In this document: positions 12,158 to 25,440 of the stretch, in pieces
Layout: every line of letters starts with the position of its first letter
Numbering within the stretch: position 1 is the stretch's first letter
Notes under the pieces: model-generated
The model's database searches: none
Told to the model about the DNA's origin: nothing
Seen by the model: only the letters and a program-made list of their open reading frames with translations
Assembly (NCBI GenBank): GCA_028023455.1
Contig: JAQFVV010012506.1
Span: 3,964,714-4,028,713, forward strand
From: Epiperipatus broadwayi
Taxonomy: Eukaryota; Onychophora; Udeonychophora; Euonychophora; Peripatidae
Direction: 5' to 3'
Length of the DNA stretch: 64,000 bases
Translations under genes and position numbers: made by a program

Positions 12158-13965
12158 TTGTTTGTTTACATTCCATAACTCATTAGAAAGTACAATTACT
12201 TTCATTTCAGTTACAGATTGTCTGAGTTATAATTATTTATTATTAGATCACAACCATGTTTTTGTTTTATGATCTGCCCATTGACACTCATTCAACCAAC
12301 TCAGATTAGCTTGAGATCCTCTTATTAGAAGTTAAATGATTTCTGGTTGTGACCTGAAAAAATTCTAATTTTCTGGAAATTCTCAACTACACAAAAAAAG
12401 AAGAATTAAGGTTCACCCAGACTTGGGTCCTATATTATCAACAGGATATATGGAATCACTAATTGCAGTATCACAATGTTTATTAACTCCACTCAAACGA
12501 AGTTAATCTCTTCCATTTAATGTCAGTTAACTAACAATAAAAACAATAAACTATGTTTGAATAATATTTATTTATTGAACATATTAAGATTTGTTTAAAA
12601 AAAACCCAACAAAACAAAAGACAACAAATACACTTAACAAAAATCACAATACAATACTATAATTATACAAAAAAAGTATATATATTCATCAAATTAAATA
12701 TTTGACTAGATAAATAGTAAATAATAAATACTCTTAAAATAGAGTTTTTCTCCTTTATATAAATAATTGTATAATAAATGGTTTTAAAAAAATAACAGCA
12801 ACAAAAAAAGAGGACATCATATATTATTAAGAAATTAGAAATTCACTCTGAGAATGAAATATATTAATGTTTTAAAAGTAGGAATAGTATAAAAATTGAT
12901 TATATATTCATAAATATTTTCAAGTGTAATACTGAAATATAATTTCTTTTGTAAAGTGCAGATAATGTTGTGAAATACTAATTAATAAGCCCTATATGTT
13001 TAAATTCTTCTAATAGTTCAATATATTTTTCATAATGCCCTGTATATTCTATTACTATACTATAAAAGAATAACATTTGATATTAGTTGTTTGAAAAAAA
13101 AAGTTGTAGTTTTTTTGGTTATATTCTGAAAGATATAAACATCATAAAAATATAAACTTTTACATGTATATTTTGATTTATATTAAAATTAGTTAAGTTG
13201 TCAAAAGTGATTTAGTTTACAATTTAGAATAAAAATATACAATTGGAAAAAAAGGCAGTAGTTGATCATAACTTTCATTATTCTGAAAACAGATTTAACA
13301 AATTGGTCCTATTAAAAGAAGACTGGCATATAAGGTGCACAGCAAAAACAAGCACTAACCTTGATATGTGATGGAAGCTAATTCACATTCCAATAAACCA
13401 CATACAACACAAAAAACTTTTTTTTCCAAAAATTTACAAAATTATTTTATAAATTAAAAGACTGATTTTAAATTTTTTCATCAAAATTGTTTATAAATAT
13501 ATAACTATCTTAATGATGAAAAGGCTGAATAAAGTTTATGATGTAACTGTAAAATAATAATTGCATGGTTAATTGCCCAGGAGATCATGTAATGTTCCAA
13601 TACCATGGCAGATAGAGTTGTGGTTTGGTATAATGGCATACTCTGGAGCTCAAGATTCATGAATTGTGATCCAAGTGTCATTTCTTATAAACTCCTAAGC
13701 AATCAACTATTTAATTATTTTTATCCAATTAACTAAACTGAATTTTTTATTTTAATGTACGCAATAAAAAATTGATTCAGGCAACTTCAGTTTTTGACTA
13801 AGTCAAAGTATCAAGCAAAGACAAACTATTCCTAATGATGATCAAGTGTAATCATAATATTCATATGTGAAATTATACTACTTTTGAGCAGAAAATTTAA
13901 TACACACAGACACATATATACAAGATATATTTACATATATTTATAGATCAGAGATTGGTTTTAGA
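12158..13965. other. AT-rich stretch, nothing recognised
   Basis: A slightly less AT-rich part at 12240-12440 has no readable frame. The rest is homopolymer-rich. No repeat ends identified. Confidence 0.45.
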
Positions 13966-13968
13966 TTT

Positions 13969-14140
13969 ATGATAGTTATACTTGTTAATAATTGGCTCTT
14001 GATAATTATATATGAAATCATTATGTATTTATAATCAAACAAAAAAGCAATCCTTAAGTTATGATGGCTATATTTGTTTATAATTGTTTGTTAATAATTA
14101 TATATGAAATTATTATGCATTTATAATTAAACAATAACTT
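13969..14140. repeat. Imperfect tandem duplication, unit about 89 bp
   Basis: TTATGATAGTTATACTTGTT...AATTATATATGAAATCATTA is followed by TTATGATGGCTATATTTGTT...AATTATATATGAAATTATTA, so two copies lie head to tail with roughly 15 percent difference by eye. Confidence 0.7.
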
Positions 14141-16239
14141 AATCCAACAATAAAATATAACTAAATTTTTTTATTAAATTCTGAAATTTACAAAAAATAA
14201 ATATTTTAGGGGGGAAAAAAGCATATCTAAAATAAGAAAACCTGATCCAATTCAGAAAACATATTCAAGGTTTTTTCATCCTAAAGCTTGGAAATTTTTT
14301 TCCCCCTTCCACTCTTTCTATATATATATATATAGATGCACACATAGTAGTCACACTTGTATTTCCTTAAATTTTGGCAAAACATCTTGAAGCGATATAT
14401 AAACATGTAATAAATGCTACCTAAATTTAGATATGCATTGACAAAATAAAAATCATTAATTATAGATAATTATTTTAGCCAAATGCAATTTCATTGTAGT
14501 GGATTATAATCATGATTTTCAGTTTAATGAAAACATTTCAATTATTTCAATGAATGTTTAATAGGATGCTATTAAATCTTGTTAAAGCATTCTTATTGTT
14601 AACAATAAATCACGTTTTTTTTTTTTTTAATTTTCATTTTTGGGATTGAATAAATGACTGTTTATTTTTATAATGAAAAAAAAAATCTGACATTTTTCTC
14701 CTCAGCCTTGTTATTTATATTGCCTAACACTTGTAATAATGTTAGCCAAAGATTGACTGCATCATGTAGTCAATTGCCCTGGACTAAGCATAGAATAATA
14801 TACAATTTGAGGCAGTTCTAAATTTCGTAATCATATCCTTTAGATAAGTAGGTGATCTAAAGCCTATACTAAATCCTGACTGCAGATATTTTTAATTTTT
14901 GAAGCTATGTGTGGCATTTGGGAATTTCCCTCTATTTTTCTCCATGTAATATAATTAAAATCTTGAATTTCTTTATACAATGTATTTTCATTTTATTCTA
15001 TTTTTATCAAGTCTGTTACATAATTTTTGATATTCCATTTTTTGTCAGCTACAAATTTACACACGATTCTGACTTTATAAAGTCTTAAAATCTACTACGG
15101 TATTAATTGCTAATGCTGTACATACTACTAATGTCAATTGGCTTAACAATAATTTCGTAATCTAAATCTTTAATACTATTTAAAAGCAATCTTATATTAT
15201 ATATATATTATTACTTCTATTTACAAAGAAACATAATCAATATAAATGCAATTTATTCACTCTACTTTGAACACTTTTTATAGCAAAAATCTTTTATTGT
15301 ACATATTGAAATAGTAAGATATGCTCTGCAGATCTTTGTTTCACCTGTGCTTACATCTTACCTACCCTCGTACACTATTTCAAACCCTAAACTTATCATA
15401 GTGTGTGTGTACTGCGCATATGTACCAAAATCCTGCCTAATGTAGAATTCTAATGGGGTACCTGTGGGTTTTATCGTAATTAGATTTTTTGTAGCGGTTC
15501 TATTTTCAAACTGTCGAATACATATACGTATATTCTCATACAACAAAAGTAGATCACATATTCTCATCTACACACATACTGCGATATATGGTAAAATGTT
15601 TTAAATTGAAATATTTTAACTTTTAATGTAGGGTTGCTTATGAGTAAAATATACTTTTCTTTGCATTTAAGTGCTGACATTTCTGTAATAATTTTATAAA
15701 TGACCTGAAATAGTTTTAAAACTTTGAAATCTTTTATAAAGGATTTTGAAAAGAGTTTTAGTTTATATTTTATTGAGTTTGGCCTTATTTTAAATAGCAA
15801 TAAATGAGGGTGGGGAAAGAGAACAATAGTAACTAATTTTTACCTGTTTATGCCAAGTTTCACTAATAAGTTTTTTTTTTCTATCAAGATTAGAAATAAC
15901 AGAGGTTCACTAGCGAATTTAATTAAATGGATCGTAATCAGAATATCTGGTAATGTAAGTATGTAAACTTAATTAATATAAGTGCATTTCTTTGGTTTCA
16001 AATTAAATTAATGACATTAATTAATGGATTTATCACAGGAGGGGTATAGCATTATATAGTCTAGAAAGATAAATAAGAAAAGTGGATTATAAAAAAAAAA
16101 AAAGATATAATTCTTCTGATTCTATTCGGATACATCATTATTACTCTGAGTTTCATCAGTGAAGAATATTTGTCGAATTATTAATTGATAGTGACCTAGC
16201 AGAGTTACCAGCAAGTTATAAAAGTTGCTCAAACAAAAA
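14141..16239. other. AT-rich stretch with no recognised gene
   Basis: Includes a TA microsatellite at 14321-14333 and a somewhat richer segment at 15340-15560 (minus-strand frame of 69 codons). No conserved motif or acceptor/donor pair supports an exon there. No element boundary found. Confidence 0.45.
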
Positions 16240-16600
16240 AAAAAAATCACCTTACCGGATCGATCCTCGAGGGGAAGCGAATTTGGTCAAACAGTTTTAG
16301 TAATAGCCAACCTAAAAAGATGGAGTAGAAAAAGACTGTGCTGTCTTCCCTGGAGAATGGCTAGCTTGCCATCCGTCATTTACCATCTGATATCCTGTGG
16401 TTATATCAGCTAACGCCCGACTTAACCATCCTAATAGGTCTGAATATTGGTGATCAAACATACATCTTTGATGCTGCCTAAATAATGCTACTGAAGCCCA
16501 TAAAATCCATAGAGTTAAGAATGAACTGAAACTGCTCAAGGAATCCATTAAACTCTTCGAAAGTGCGCATGGACTGTTCTTAAAAGCTGAGGTAATATAA
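16240..16600. other. Isolated segment of normal complexity, identity unknown
   Basis: About 330 bp with markedly higher GC and full sequence complexity, in contrast to both flanks. The minus strand carries an open frame of 78 codons (16312-16548) containing WILWASVALFRQHQRCMF and SDLLGWLSRALADITTGYQ. The plus strand has a shorter overlapping frame. I recognise neither. It could be a relic of a transposon ORF or an exon. A polypyrimidine tract and acceptor in the right place were not convincing. Confidence 0.35.
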
Positions 16601-17003
16601 AATTTAACCCAAGATATCTCATAAATAATTCCAATCAGTAGCTACCTTTTATTGTATTTATTCATTTAGGTCTTGTCTTTTAATGCATGTTTAATTCCTA
16701 AATTTCTACTTGGGTTAATATTTTCTTTATATATTTGTTTAATATCTCATTTTATTCTTTATTATAATGTGCTTGAATAAACCCCGCTGATCGATCCAAC
16801 TGTTCCTTTTATAATACTATTTTATTAACAGTCATTTTGATGCGGACTTAAATGCTAAATTACCCCTTTTATTATTTGTTTTAAAAATCTCAATGGCTTG
16901 CTTGTCCAAGGGTTTATTCTCTATAAAAGTTTTCATTGAGAACGAAAGTACTAGTATAATATCCATTCTTATCCAAATATGTTTCCTCCATAAATTCTAT
17001 GTG
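16601..17003. other. AT-rich spacer, nothing recognised
   Basis: Spacer between the richer segment and the fold-back element, with no frame or repeat of note. Confidence 0.45.
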
Positions 17004-17011
17004 AAATACTT

Positions 17012-17895
17012 GGTAAAGGTTTACTTTAGCGGCCACGGCCATGCCCACCATGTTCACCCTCCATTTTTTAAAATTAGAACTATTTTTGATTTGGAAAGTA
17101 ACCGAAATTAATATTTCAGAATAATGAAATATAATAAACTAACCAAGTTAAAATATTACAATGAAGTGATGCATATCTACATGCAGATATACTTGCTTCA
17201 TATTTACTTTAATTTAACCTATCTCTCATCATAGATGTATAATTTATTTGTTAACACCTGCACACATTTGAAATATGCGCATGTACAATTTTCAGTCTTT
17301 GACAGATTAAAAGCTGATTGTTCAAATCACACTATATTTTATTTTAGGAAAGAATATATTTAGCTAAAAGTATTTCAGTGTAACAATATTTTATTGAAAA
17401 GAATTTTGTCAAAAGTACAATCAAAGAAAATTTTTAATATAATGAGAGAGGGGTTGGAAGCCATTAGGGAAAGGAATGTAAGTGCCGTATTTCCCTATCT
17501 ACCATACAATCGGCAGTAAGAGTTACAGTTCAACACCACATCCTGTGCAAAGTTTAAGGTAGTGTAATATAGTGTGATTTGAACAATCAGCTTTTAATCT
17601 TTCTAAGACTGAAAATTGTACATGCACACATGCGCATATTTCAAATGTGTGCAGGTATTAACAAATAAATTATATATCTATGATGGGAGATAGGTTAAAG
17701 TAAATATGAAGCAAGTATATCTGCATGTAGATATGCACCACTTCATTATAATATTTTAACTTGGTTAGTTTATTATATTTAATTATTCTGAAATATTAAT
17801 TTCGGTTACTTTCCAAATCAAAAATAGTCCTAATTTTAAAAAATAGAGGGTGAACATGGTGGGCATGGCCATGGCCGCTAAAGTAAACCGTTATC
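17012..17895. mobile_element. Large fold-back DNA element, arms about 325 bp, 8-bp target duplication
   Basis: The left arm starts GGTAAAGGTTTACTTTAGCG at 17012. The right arm ends with its near-exact complement at 17895 (outer six bases differ at two positions). Pairing continues for about 325 bp, to around 17337 and 17567, with few mismatches. The spacer of about 230 bp has no ORF. The flanks read AAATACTT (17004-17011) and AAATATTT (17896-17903), an 8-bp duplication with one change, the length made by hAT-superfamily transposases. Two GGCCATG-type motifs near each end give the arms unusually high GC for this window. Arm similarity implies a fairly young copy. Confidence 0.85.
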
Positions 17896-17903
17896 AAATA
17901 TTT

Positions 17904-18990
17904 TAAATCCACTCAAGAATGTGTGAGTTACATAAGGAAGTTTTATATAAATGCTTGGTTGCCTCGCTATTTTATTAAAACCATAATCACGCATTTCCCT
18001 CCCTATACTTTAATTGATATTAAAATATATTTATATTTTCACATCTTACGTAAATCAATTTTCAGGTAGGTATTTATTAATTTAATTTTGATGGGAAATA
18101 TGCGGGCCATCAGAAAATCAATGTTAAGAGAGAGCTATTCTGCCCATTTTGAACTGCCCCTTTTTTTACTTATATATGTTTTATAATTGTGTGTTGCCAG
18201 TGAATGGGCTGTGGTATTGAGACTTACTCTGCTACTTTCCCAGGGCATCAATGGCTGAGACTGTACCCAGTAGTGTGACATGGAACGTTTCACATGGGAA
18301 TTATACACGTATGTCCCTACAGTCACGAAGCTCCTGGGTGTAGACCAGGTTTGGGCTGTCCAAGGTGACTAGAGATTTCCCGGATAAATGGCGAACTGCC
18401 TATCCATGACCGCAATTATTTTTTTGCAAAGCCGCGGTTTCAACATACCGCACTCCATCCTTAGTAACATACTTTGCTGGCACCACCATATGCTTCTTTA
18501 CGAATCTATTATTACATTTATTCCCATCACATTTAGTGTAGTTCTGTCTTATACTTAAAACTAACATCACAAACTCATGAAGTTTTCTTTTATGTATTTA
18601 AATCACTATATTTTTTCGCCTGAGTTATTCTTCTGTCAAGTACCAAGATTTTCCCTATTATTTTAATTAGTTTGGATTCGCTAAGTTTCTTTAGTGCTTT
18701 GCATAATTCGCATATGCTTAAAATATCACAGTATAATTAGGCACATTATAATAACTTTTAATCCAAGTATGAAGTACTATAAAAGTAATCTTTTATATAG
18801 CTATCCAATTTGTATAGCTGACATTGTTTATAAATTGATGTCTAATAAATGTTATATTTGAATTGATTAATTACACTTCTTTTATTTATTTATCCCAACC
18901 GTCTAAATTACATACCATATCCATTGATAAGTATCTTTGGCACATCTATAGTTCTTGTTAGGCAAACCTAGGGTTATTTAATGTAGAGTC
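17904..18990. other. Unassigned stretch containing a richer island at about 18120-18500
   Basis: The island at 18120-18500 has normal complexity. Its minus strand has a 63-codon frame (18135-18326) continuing upstream with one stop. I do not recognise the protein. The rest, to 18990, is AT-rich. Confidence 0.35.
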
Positions 18991-18999
18991 TCTTGTTTC

Positions 19000-19200
19000 T
19001 CCCTGACCACCGGCACTGGTAAGAAACTGTGCTATTTGTAATGTCAGATGGGCTGTCATGTAAATGGTGCTGTGGAGCTAGGACATTAGATTCAAGCTTA
19101 GGATTTCTGAGAGACAATCCCTTCTAAGGTGTTAGGTTTCGGGTCTGGAGTTCGAATTCTGCAGAATGTTAGCGAGATAGGCGAATCTGACCATTATAAT
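19000..19200 (+). mobile_element. Possible tRNA-derived SINE head
   Basis: The segment ends in a B-box-like GAGTTCGAATTCTGC (about 19149-19163), about 85 bp after a weakly A-box-like part around 19065-19085. It runs directly into the inverted repeat at 19200-19500. This matches the tRNA head plus palindrome layout of the element at 9793. The A box is poor, so confidence is limited. Confidence 0.35.
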
Positions 19201-19502
19201 ATATGCATGCACAATCTTATATTTCAATTGTCCTACAGTCTTCTTCAGAGCTATGATATAATGAACAACATAAAATAAAATACATAACTATATAAATAAT
19301 ACTATAAAAAATGTAAACAATAAAATAATAAAAGAAAACAACACAAAATATAATAAAAGTGAAATAAATATAATCAAACCCAAATAAAATAATCATATGT
19401 ATAGTTATATATTTTATTTTATGTTGTTTATTATATCATAGCTCTGAAAAAGACTGCAAGACAGTCAAAACATAATATTGTGTATGCATATATGTACAAT
19501 AA
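19200..19502. mobile_element. Fold-back element, arms about 95 bp
   Basis: TCTTCAGAGCTATGATATAA...AACATAAAATAAAATA near 19242-19285 is matched in reverse complement near 19405-19456. Outer parts also pair: GCATGCACAATCTTATATTT near 19204 against the complement of ATAATATTGTGTATGCATAT near 19475. The centre is A-rich. Confidence 0.75.
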
Positions 19503-20289
19503 AATGTTTTTGCTAAAAAATGTTCAAAGTAGAGTGGATAAATAGCATTTATATAAGATATTACAGTAAAATAAAGGAAGTGGTGAATTTGGTAATAATC
19601 AATATAGTTTTTATAAATAATATTTTATCATATTTCTTTAATGGTGGCTTAGTTATTTTATTTTCAATATCTACTAGCAAATGAACTATTGCTTTGCAAT
19701 TTTATAGGCAAAGAGTCTTTCATTCTATAAAATTCATTATTAAAATATTGCTGTAATGTCCTGGCTCATATAAATAAATGGAGATGATTCACACACAATT
19801 TATTACCTTATTAAGAATATATATATAAAACTCCCATACTAGAATATACTAAACCAATATTATGCATTCACTGATCATAAATGTGCAATTGTGCACATAT
19901 GTTAAGTTCTTTGCTTGAAGGCAAATTGAATTAAGTAGCAGGAGATATTATAACCAAATAACATTTGCCATTAATGATAACTTGCTATTGCTTGCCACTC
20001 TCTTAACCTAATTTATTTTAGCATCTCAATTTCAGAGTTACACCAAAAATTTGAATGAGCCTTACATCATTAAAAGACATAAATTATGATTATAAAAAAT
20101 AAAGTATTTTCTTATTACAAATATTGATTTAGAAACAGTTTTCTCTAGAATTTCATTTATTGCCTAAAACCATTTCTAAGCAATTGGGATCAACTCTTCT
20201 AATTTCATTATTTATGCAAATATAATCATGAGATCAACACCCATAAGAGTATGATATATATACTTCATTAGTGAAGGCTGCATTATATT
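19503..20289. other. AT-rich stretch, nothing recognised
   Basis: No frame, splice pair or repeat boundary could be supported. Confidence 0.45.
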
Positions 20290-20556
20290 ACATTCCTTTT
20301 ATTTTTTTATTTTTACACACTGACTGGCATTCATCTTGATTAATGAGATTAATCTTGGGACCATTATTCTTAATTTAATAAGAGTAACTGATACTTATTT
20401 ACCACCCCTATTGGATGGTTAGTTGAAAACTGATTGCAGGGCTACCTATCTGACTGAAAAATCTTGAACCTGTCTGTCATATAAAAAAAAAAAAATCAAC
20501 TTAGACTCAAACCAGGTTATATGCAGGCAGAGAATGTGCTAATAACTATGCTGTGA
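20290..20556 (-). mobile_element. tRNA-derived SINE, minus orientation
   Basis: Read on the minus strand from 20556, the sequence shows TAGTTATTAGCACATTC (A box) and, about 30 bp later, CTGGTTTGAGTCTAAG (B box). An A-rich break follows, then a unique body containing GGGGTGGTAAATAAGTATCA. A polymerase III head followed by an unrelated body is the normal SINE plan. Mutations in both boxes imply it is old. Confidence 0.65.
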
Positions 20557-23500
20557 AATTCTTCCAATAGCAATTTATATAGAATCAATCCATCATAATT
20601 ACAAACACCAACATTTAATTCTGACCCAAATGTTAAATAATATTATATGTAAATTAAAATTGATAAAATACAACAGTAATTAAAACAGCAAAAAAAAAAG
20701 AAGGAAAAAACAATTCAACTAAATTTTTAATCAGTTCATTGATCTTCTTTAGAATTCCAAAAAAGAAAATGCATTAATTCACTGATATGATAAGAAAAAT
20801 GCTAAGTATAATTATTTGTTTACTGTTTTATTATATATTTGTTTTAAAATAGCTTTACTTTATATTGTACTTCTAAACAAGGGATATATTAAATTAATAA
20901 AGTAGAAAATATTTTCTCAAAATATGATCAAACCCATTCATTTGAACAGAATTCCCTAAGGCTAAATGACTTCTTTAAGACAGAAAGAATGCAAATTTAG
21001 TTCTATAAATTAATACAGTAAAAATTAAAATATTACATAAATGAACAAACTGGTAATTATTGATTATAAAAATAATAATAAAGGTCCATATTACTTTCAA
21101 TTTTTTATCATAACTTATTTATAAACCATGATTTACTTAAATTATTAAAAAAAAAGTCAATTTTTTTGAATATAAAATTTTAGGCACATTTACAAACATT
21201 GTTATACAAAAAATATTTTTGTCTTTATTTATTGCATATTTTAAGATATATTATCAAAACCATGCTTAATGCATTTATTACTAATTATTTATTTTGATAT
21301 TATCTACAAGTATTTCCTAAATTAACTAATTTTTATACTTTATTTTCAAAACTTATTCAGTATACTTTATTTCATATAATCATACATTTTTCACGTATCT
21401 TTGGCTATCTTAACTATTTGATCCCTGAACCACTTTAGTTAACAATTAATTACAATAATTCATGTTGTACAATACATATTACAATTTTTACTGAAGAAAT
21501 TATTAACAATTTGTCTAATGAAAGACAAAAGTATCATTGATAATAATTTTAAAATTCAATTACTTTTAAATAAATAGTTTATTTTAAAAATATTTTTTTT
21601 AAAAAACAAATTGTTGAATAATTCATTGCAGTACAAATATTTATATGCCACAATAAAATAATATGACATTAATATAACATTTATTAGCAGACTAATTTGA
21701 CATTTATAAAACTTATGGAATTTTATTTGAAAAGCAAATTAAAAATTATGCATTTTAAAGCAATAATGATCTTATCAATTATATTATAAATTGAGAATTT
21801 TTTTTTTCAATTATTATAATAACAATGAGTATTTTTTTATTTTATAAAGTATCTGTGCGTTTACATATACATATTATTTGCATTTATTGTATTTGTAACA
21901 TACTATAGGATTTATGTTAACACATGGACAGACAAAAAAAAACCACACTTTTTTACATTCTCTTTAAAATTATTCTTGTTTTTTTTTTTAATATAATTTC
22001 TTAATTGTATAATTTATACAATAATTAAATATGAGTTAAAAAATAAAAAGAAACTTTTTTTCCCAGTAAATATTTCAAATTAATAACAAGAAAGGAAGAT
22101 TGATAATTGAAAGCAGTTTTGATATTATTTTAATTGCAAAAAAACTTACTGCAAAATCTATCTAAATCAAAAAGAAAATTTTTAAAAAATTGAATCAAAC
22201 AGTAATTCAAATAAATAAATCAAATTAATTAAAAAAAAAATTATAGCAGTAATAAATTTATATATATATACATATTTAAGATAAATATTTTTGCTTATTT
22301 ATTTCTTTACCATGTTTACTCCCCCCTCCCCTAAATAATTAATTTCAAATAATATTAAATAATGTTCATTATAAATTAATGATATATACCATAATAAATT
22401 TCCATTTTTTTAATAAATCATAATTCTATTTTAATAATCACACTAATGATCTAAGAAAAATAATCTAAGTTTAGCTAATTTTGGTCATTTTTCTGATCCA
22501 TCAATAATATCTTGAATAAAAATTGATTTGCCTCATTTAAAATTTCAAAACATTAAAAAAAACGTCACTGCAATCTAACCAAAGAAAACTGATCTGATCA
22601 AAATAAATTAATATAACAAAACAAAATTAAAACAGACAAACTAAGATTCTTAAATTGTATTAAAGTTTTCTTGCAAATTATAAAATCAGTAAAAAAAAAA
22701 AGACATCATATATAATCTGATAAAAAAGATGAAAAACAAAATGAAATTAATTTGATCGAAATATAGAAAGCTAAACTTTTTTGGGGCGACTTTTTCCATT
22801 TTACTTTGAATTTGAAAAATATTTATAAACATAAACAAAATTTGAATTACATAAATGTCTATCATAGCACTTGAATTATTCAAAATATGTAATTCTAAAT
22901 ATATAATTTAACTATCCAGAATAATTAAAATCTTGATCATATTTTAAGATATGTCATTTATTGTATTCACATGCTGATCTAAATGCTGCAATATATTACA
23001 CATAATTAAACTGGATTTTGCCACAGATAACTTTTTTTTAAAAAAGAATTTTTTTCAGCTATGTTTTTAAAAATATATTAATAAAAAAAATTTTTAAAAA
23101 AATATTTTTATGTAGTATTACAGAATAAATTGGATGAAAAAATATATAATGCATTTATAAATGTGTACATGAATAACTAAATATATACATAAATATTATT
23201 ATTTCATTAATTTACTGTAAAAAAAATTAAAAAGCAATTAGAAAATTGAATAGACATTTCTTCTTTTTTTTAGATTTTTTGGGAATGCTTCATTTGCATT
23301 TTCTAGTTGTTTATTCTAATTGTTACTATGCAGGATTAAATCAATGATGGTAAAATGGTATTCTAATTTAGTTAAGAAAGCTTAGAAAATGTAAAAACTT
23401 TCGTAAGTTGGAAATTTTATGAGACTAGTTTCCAGGATTTTTTTTTCTTTATAGATAATTAATGAAATAATAACTTTAATGTATTAATCATAAAACATTT

Positions 23501-25062
23501 TGTAGTTTAGATTCAGAATTTTGATGTTTCACAATATTCTGAAATAAATATATGTATACATTATACAGCAGTAAGAAAGCATTTTATTTAGCAAAATATG
23601 AAACAAAGATTCATTAGATATTGCACAATTGCAATTCTCTTTAAAAAAACAATCTATGAAACATAAAAACATAGCCTGTTGCAATTCAAAAACTAGAGAA
23701 AAGTTCTTTAATATAAAAGATGATAAGCATATATTAACTAAATGTGAACTCCTCATTGTAAAACAAATGCATATACAAATAAATTTCTTGATACTTAGAA
23801 ATTTAATTAAATCCACTTTTCTTTTTCCAGAGAATGTCAATTATGTAACATTTAAAGAATCCTTTTTCAGATTTAGTTAAACTAAGGGCATTTAATGCTC
23901 TACATAATATATTTATAAGTTGAATAGCTATTTATTATTTAAGATATATATATAGAAATCATTATTATATATGTATATGTAAACATAAAGACAAAATCTT
24001 CTCATATCTATATAATGAACATTTTTTCCATAATTTAGTCTTTCAAAATTAAAAATACTTCTTATTATGTAAAAGTAAATAAGTTTATCTACTATATTAA
24101 AATGTTTCAATATTATAAAATAATCACAGAAAATATTATATATTTTACTTCTTAATAAAAAAATTAATTAATTAAAACCCTATGTGAAATTAAAAATAAG
24201 AGTCCAATAATATCAAACCATTTTTTTTTATGAAAAATTATTTTTTGTTATTGTTTCCATAAATGTAATTATATTTATAAATTATCAAAAATTTCTGAAG
24301 CACTTTGGTTTTAAAAGTATGTATTTTTTTTTCTTTTCAAAATTAACATTTTCTTTTTTATAAAAGAGGATGATACAAATAAATGCTCATGTTCTAATAG
24401 TAATTTTTTTAAATTTTTTAAAAAATAACAATCATTATAAATAATAAAAATTAAACAAATATAAAGATCACTTACATATTGCACATTTCAAGCATATAAA
24501 TTTATGCTTTATTACTGATTTCTTTGAAAAAAAATTCCAAAATATGGAATGTATAATCTTGTCATATTTTGACAATAAAATATCTCATAGCCAAATACCA
24601 TTAGAAAGATATACTACAAACTAAAAAGCATAGCACGCTTTTTTTTTTTAGTTTGATCAAAATAACAAACAAAAAAGTTATATACACCATTATAAGTTCA
24701 TAAGTGTTGACAATCCGATTTCTTTGGCAAGAAATGAGTAAAAGTAAATATTCCAATATTTATTTTTAAAGATCATATTTTTCATTTAATCATCCTAAAA
24801 AAAAAAGTTATATGTTTAAATGATTATAATAATATTAATATTATAGATTCAAAAAATAAAAAATAAATTTATTAAATATCAACACAAATATTTTAAATTA
24901 CTATTACACTAATTGTACAATTCTATCATCTGCTTCTAGTAAAGATGCAATCATAAATTGTTATACATTTAATGAATGATTACATAATTAATAATTTTCT
25001 TTCTTTTTTATTAACTAAGGATTACTATAAAATAAAATCTGGTTCCAAGATTTATTTTCTAG
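20557..25062. other. 4.5 kb of very AT-rich DNA without a recognisable gene
   Basis: The longest featureless stretch in the window. It is dominated by A and T homopolymers and TA runs, with a short C-rich run (CCCCCCTCCCC) at 22321. Frames at 22686-22883, 23529-23880 and 23928-24110 are made of Phe, Ile, Lys, Asn and Tyr codons and have no motif. An intron or intergenic desert is the simplest reading. Confidence 0.5.
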
Positions 25063-25425
25063 ATGTTCAATCGAATAAATTTTCAAAAATTATGGCATAA
25101 AAATGTGCTACTTATGAGGTTCGAAACAAATTTCTTTTTTCAGATCAAACAATTAATACCACATGAATTTGATCTTCCTAGATATTACAGAATCTCACAA
25201 ACAGATTTAAGATCCTCTATGGTTATGTCTTCTTCAGAAACTGTGTTACATAATTATGTTCAAATACAAACATGAACTATATAATTAATGACTGTCAAAT
25301 CTGTATATATAATAATAGAATTGAAAAATTCAATAAAGCCACTAATGAAATTATCTCCTTGACAGAATCTCTACAAATTCTTTTATAAAATTTGGGAATA
25401 GTTAGCTGTTTTTTTTTTAAAAATT
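25063..25425 (+). mobile_element. C-terminal fragment of the CR1/Jockey-type LINE, second copy
   Basis: Translation contains EFDLPRYYRISQTDLRSS, aligning with EFDLPRCNCSLIKRFKTT of the relic at about 6515. Nucleotides after it (ACTATATAATTAATGACTGT...AATAAAGCCACTAATGAAAT) also follow the 6630-6760 copy. Fragment of about 0.35 kb; a solo LTR lies 16 bp downstream. Confidence 0.7.
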
Positions 25426-25440
25426 CATTAAAATATATAT

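Noticed and set aside
20557-25062. Several frames of 60-103 codons in the AT-rich desert
   Set aside because: Codon content is that of random AT-rich DNA; overlapping frames on both strands at 23529-23880 are equally open.
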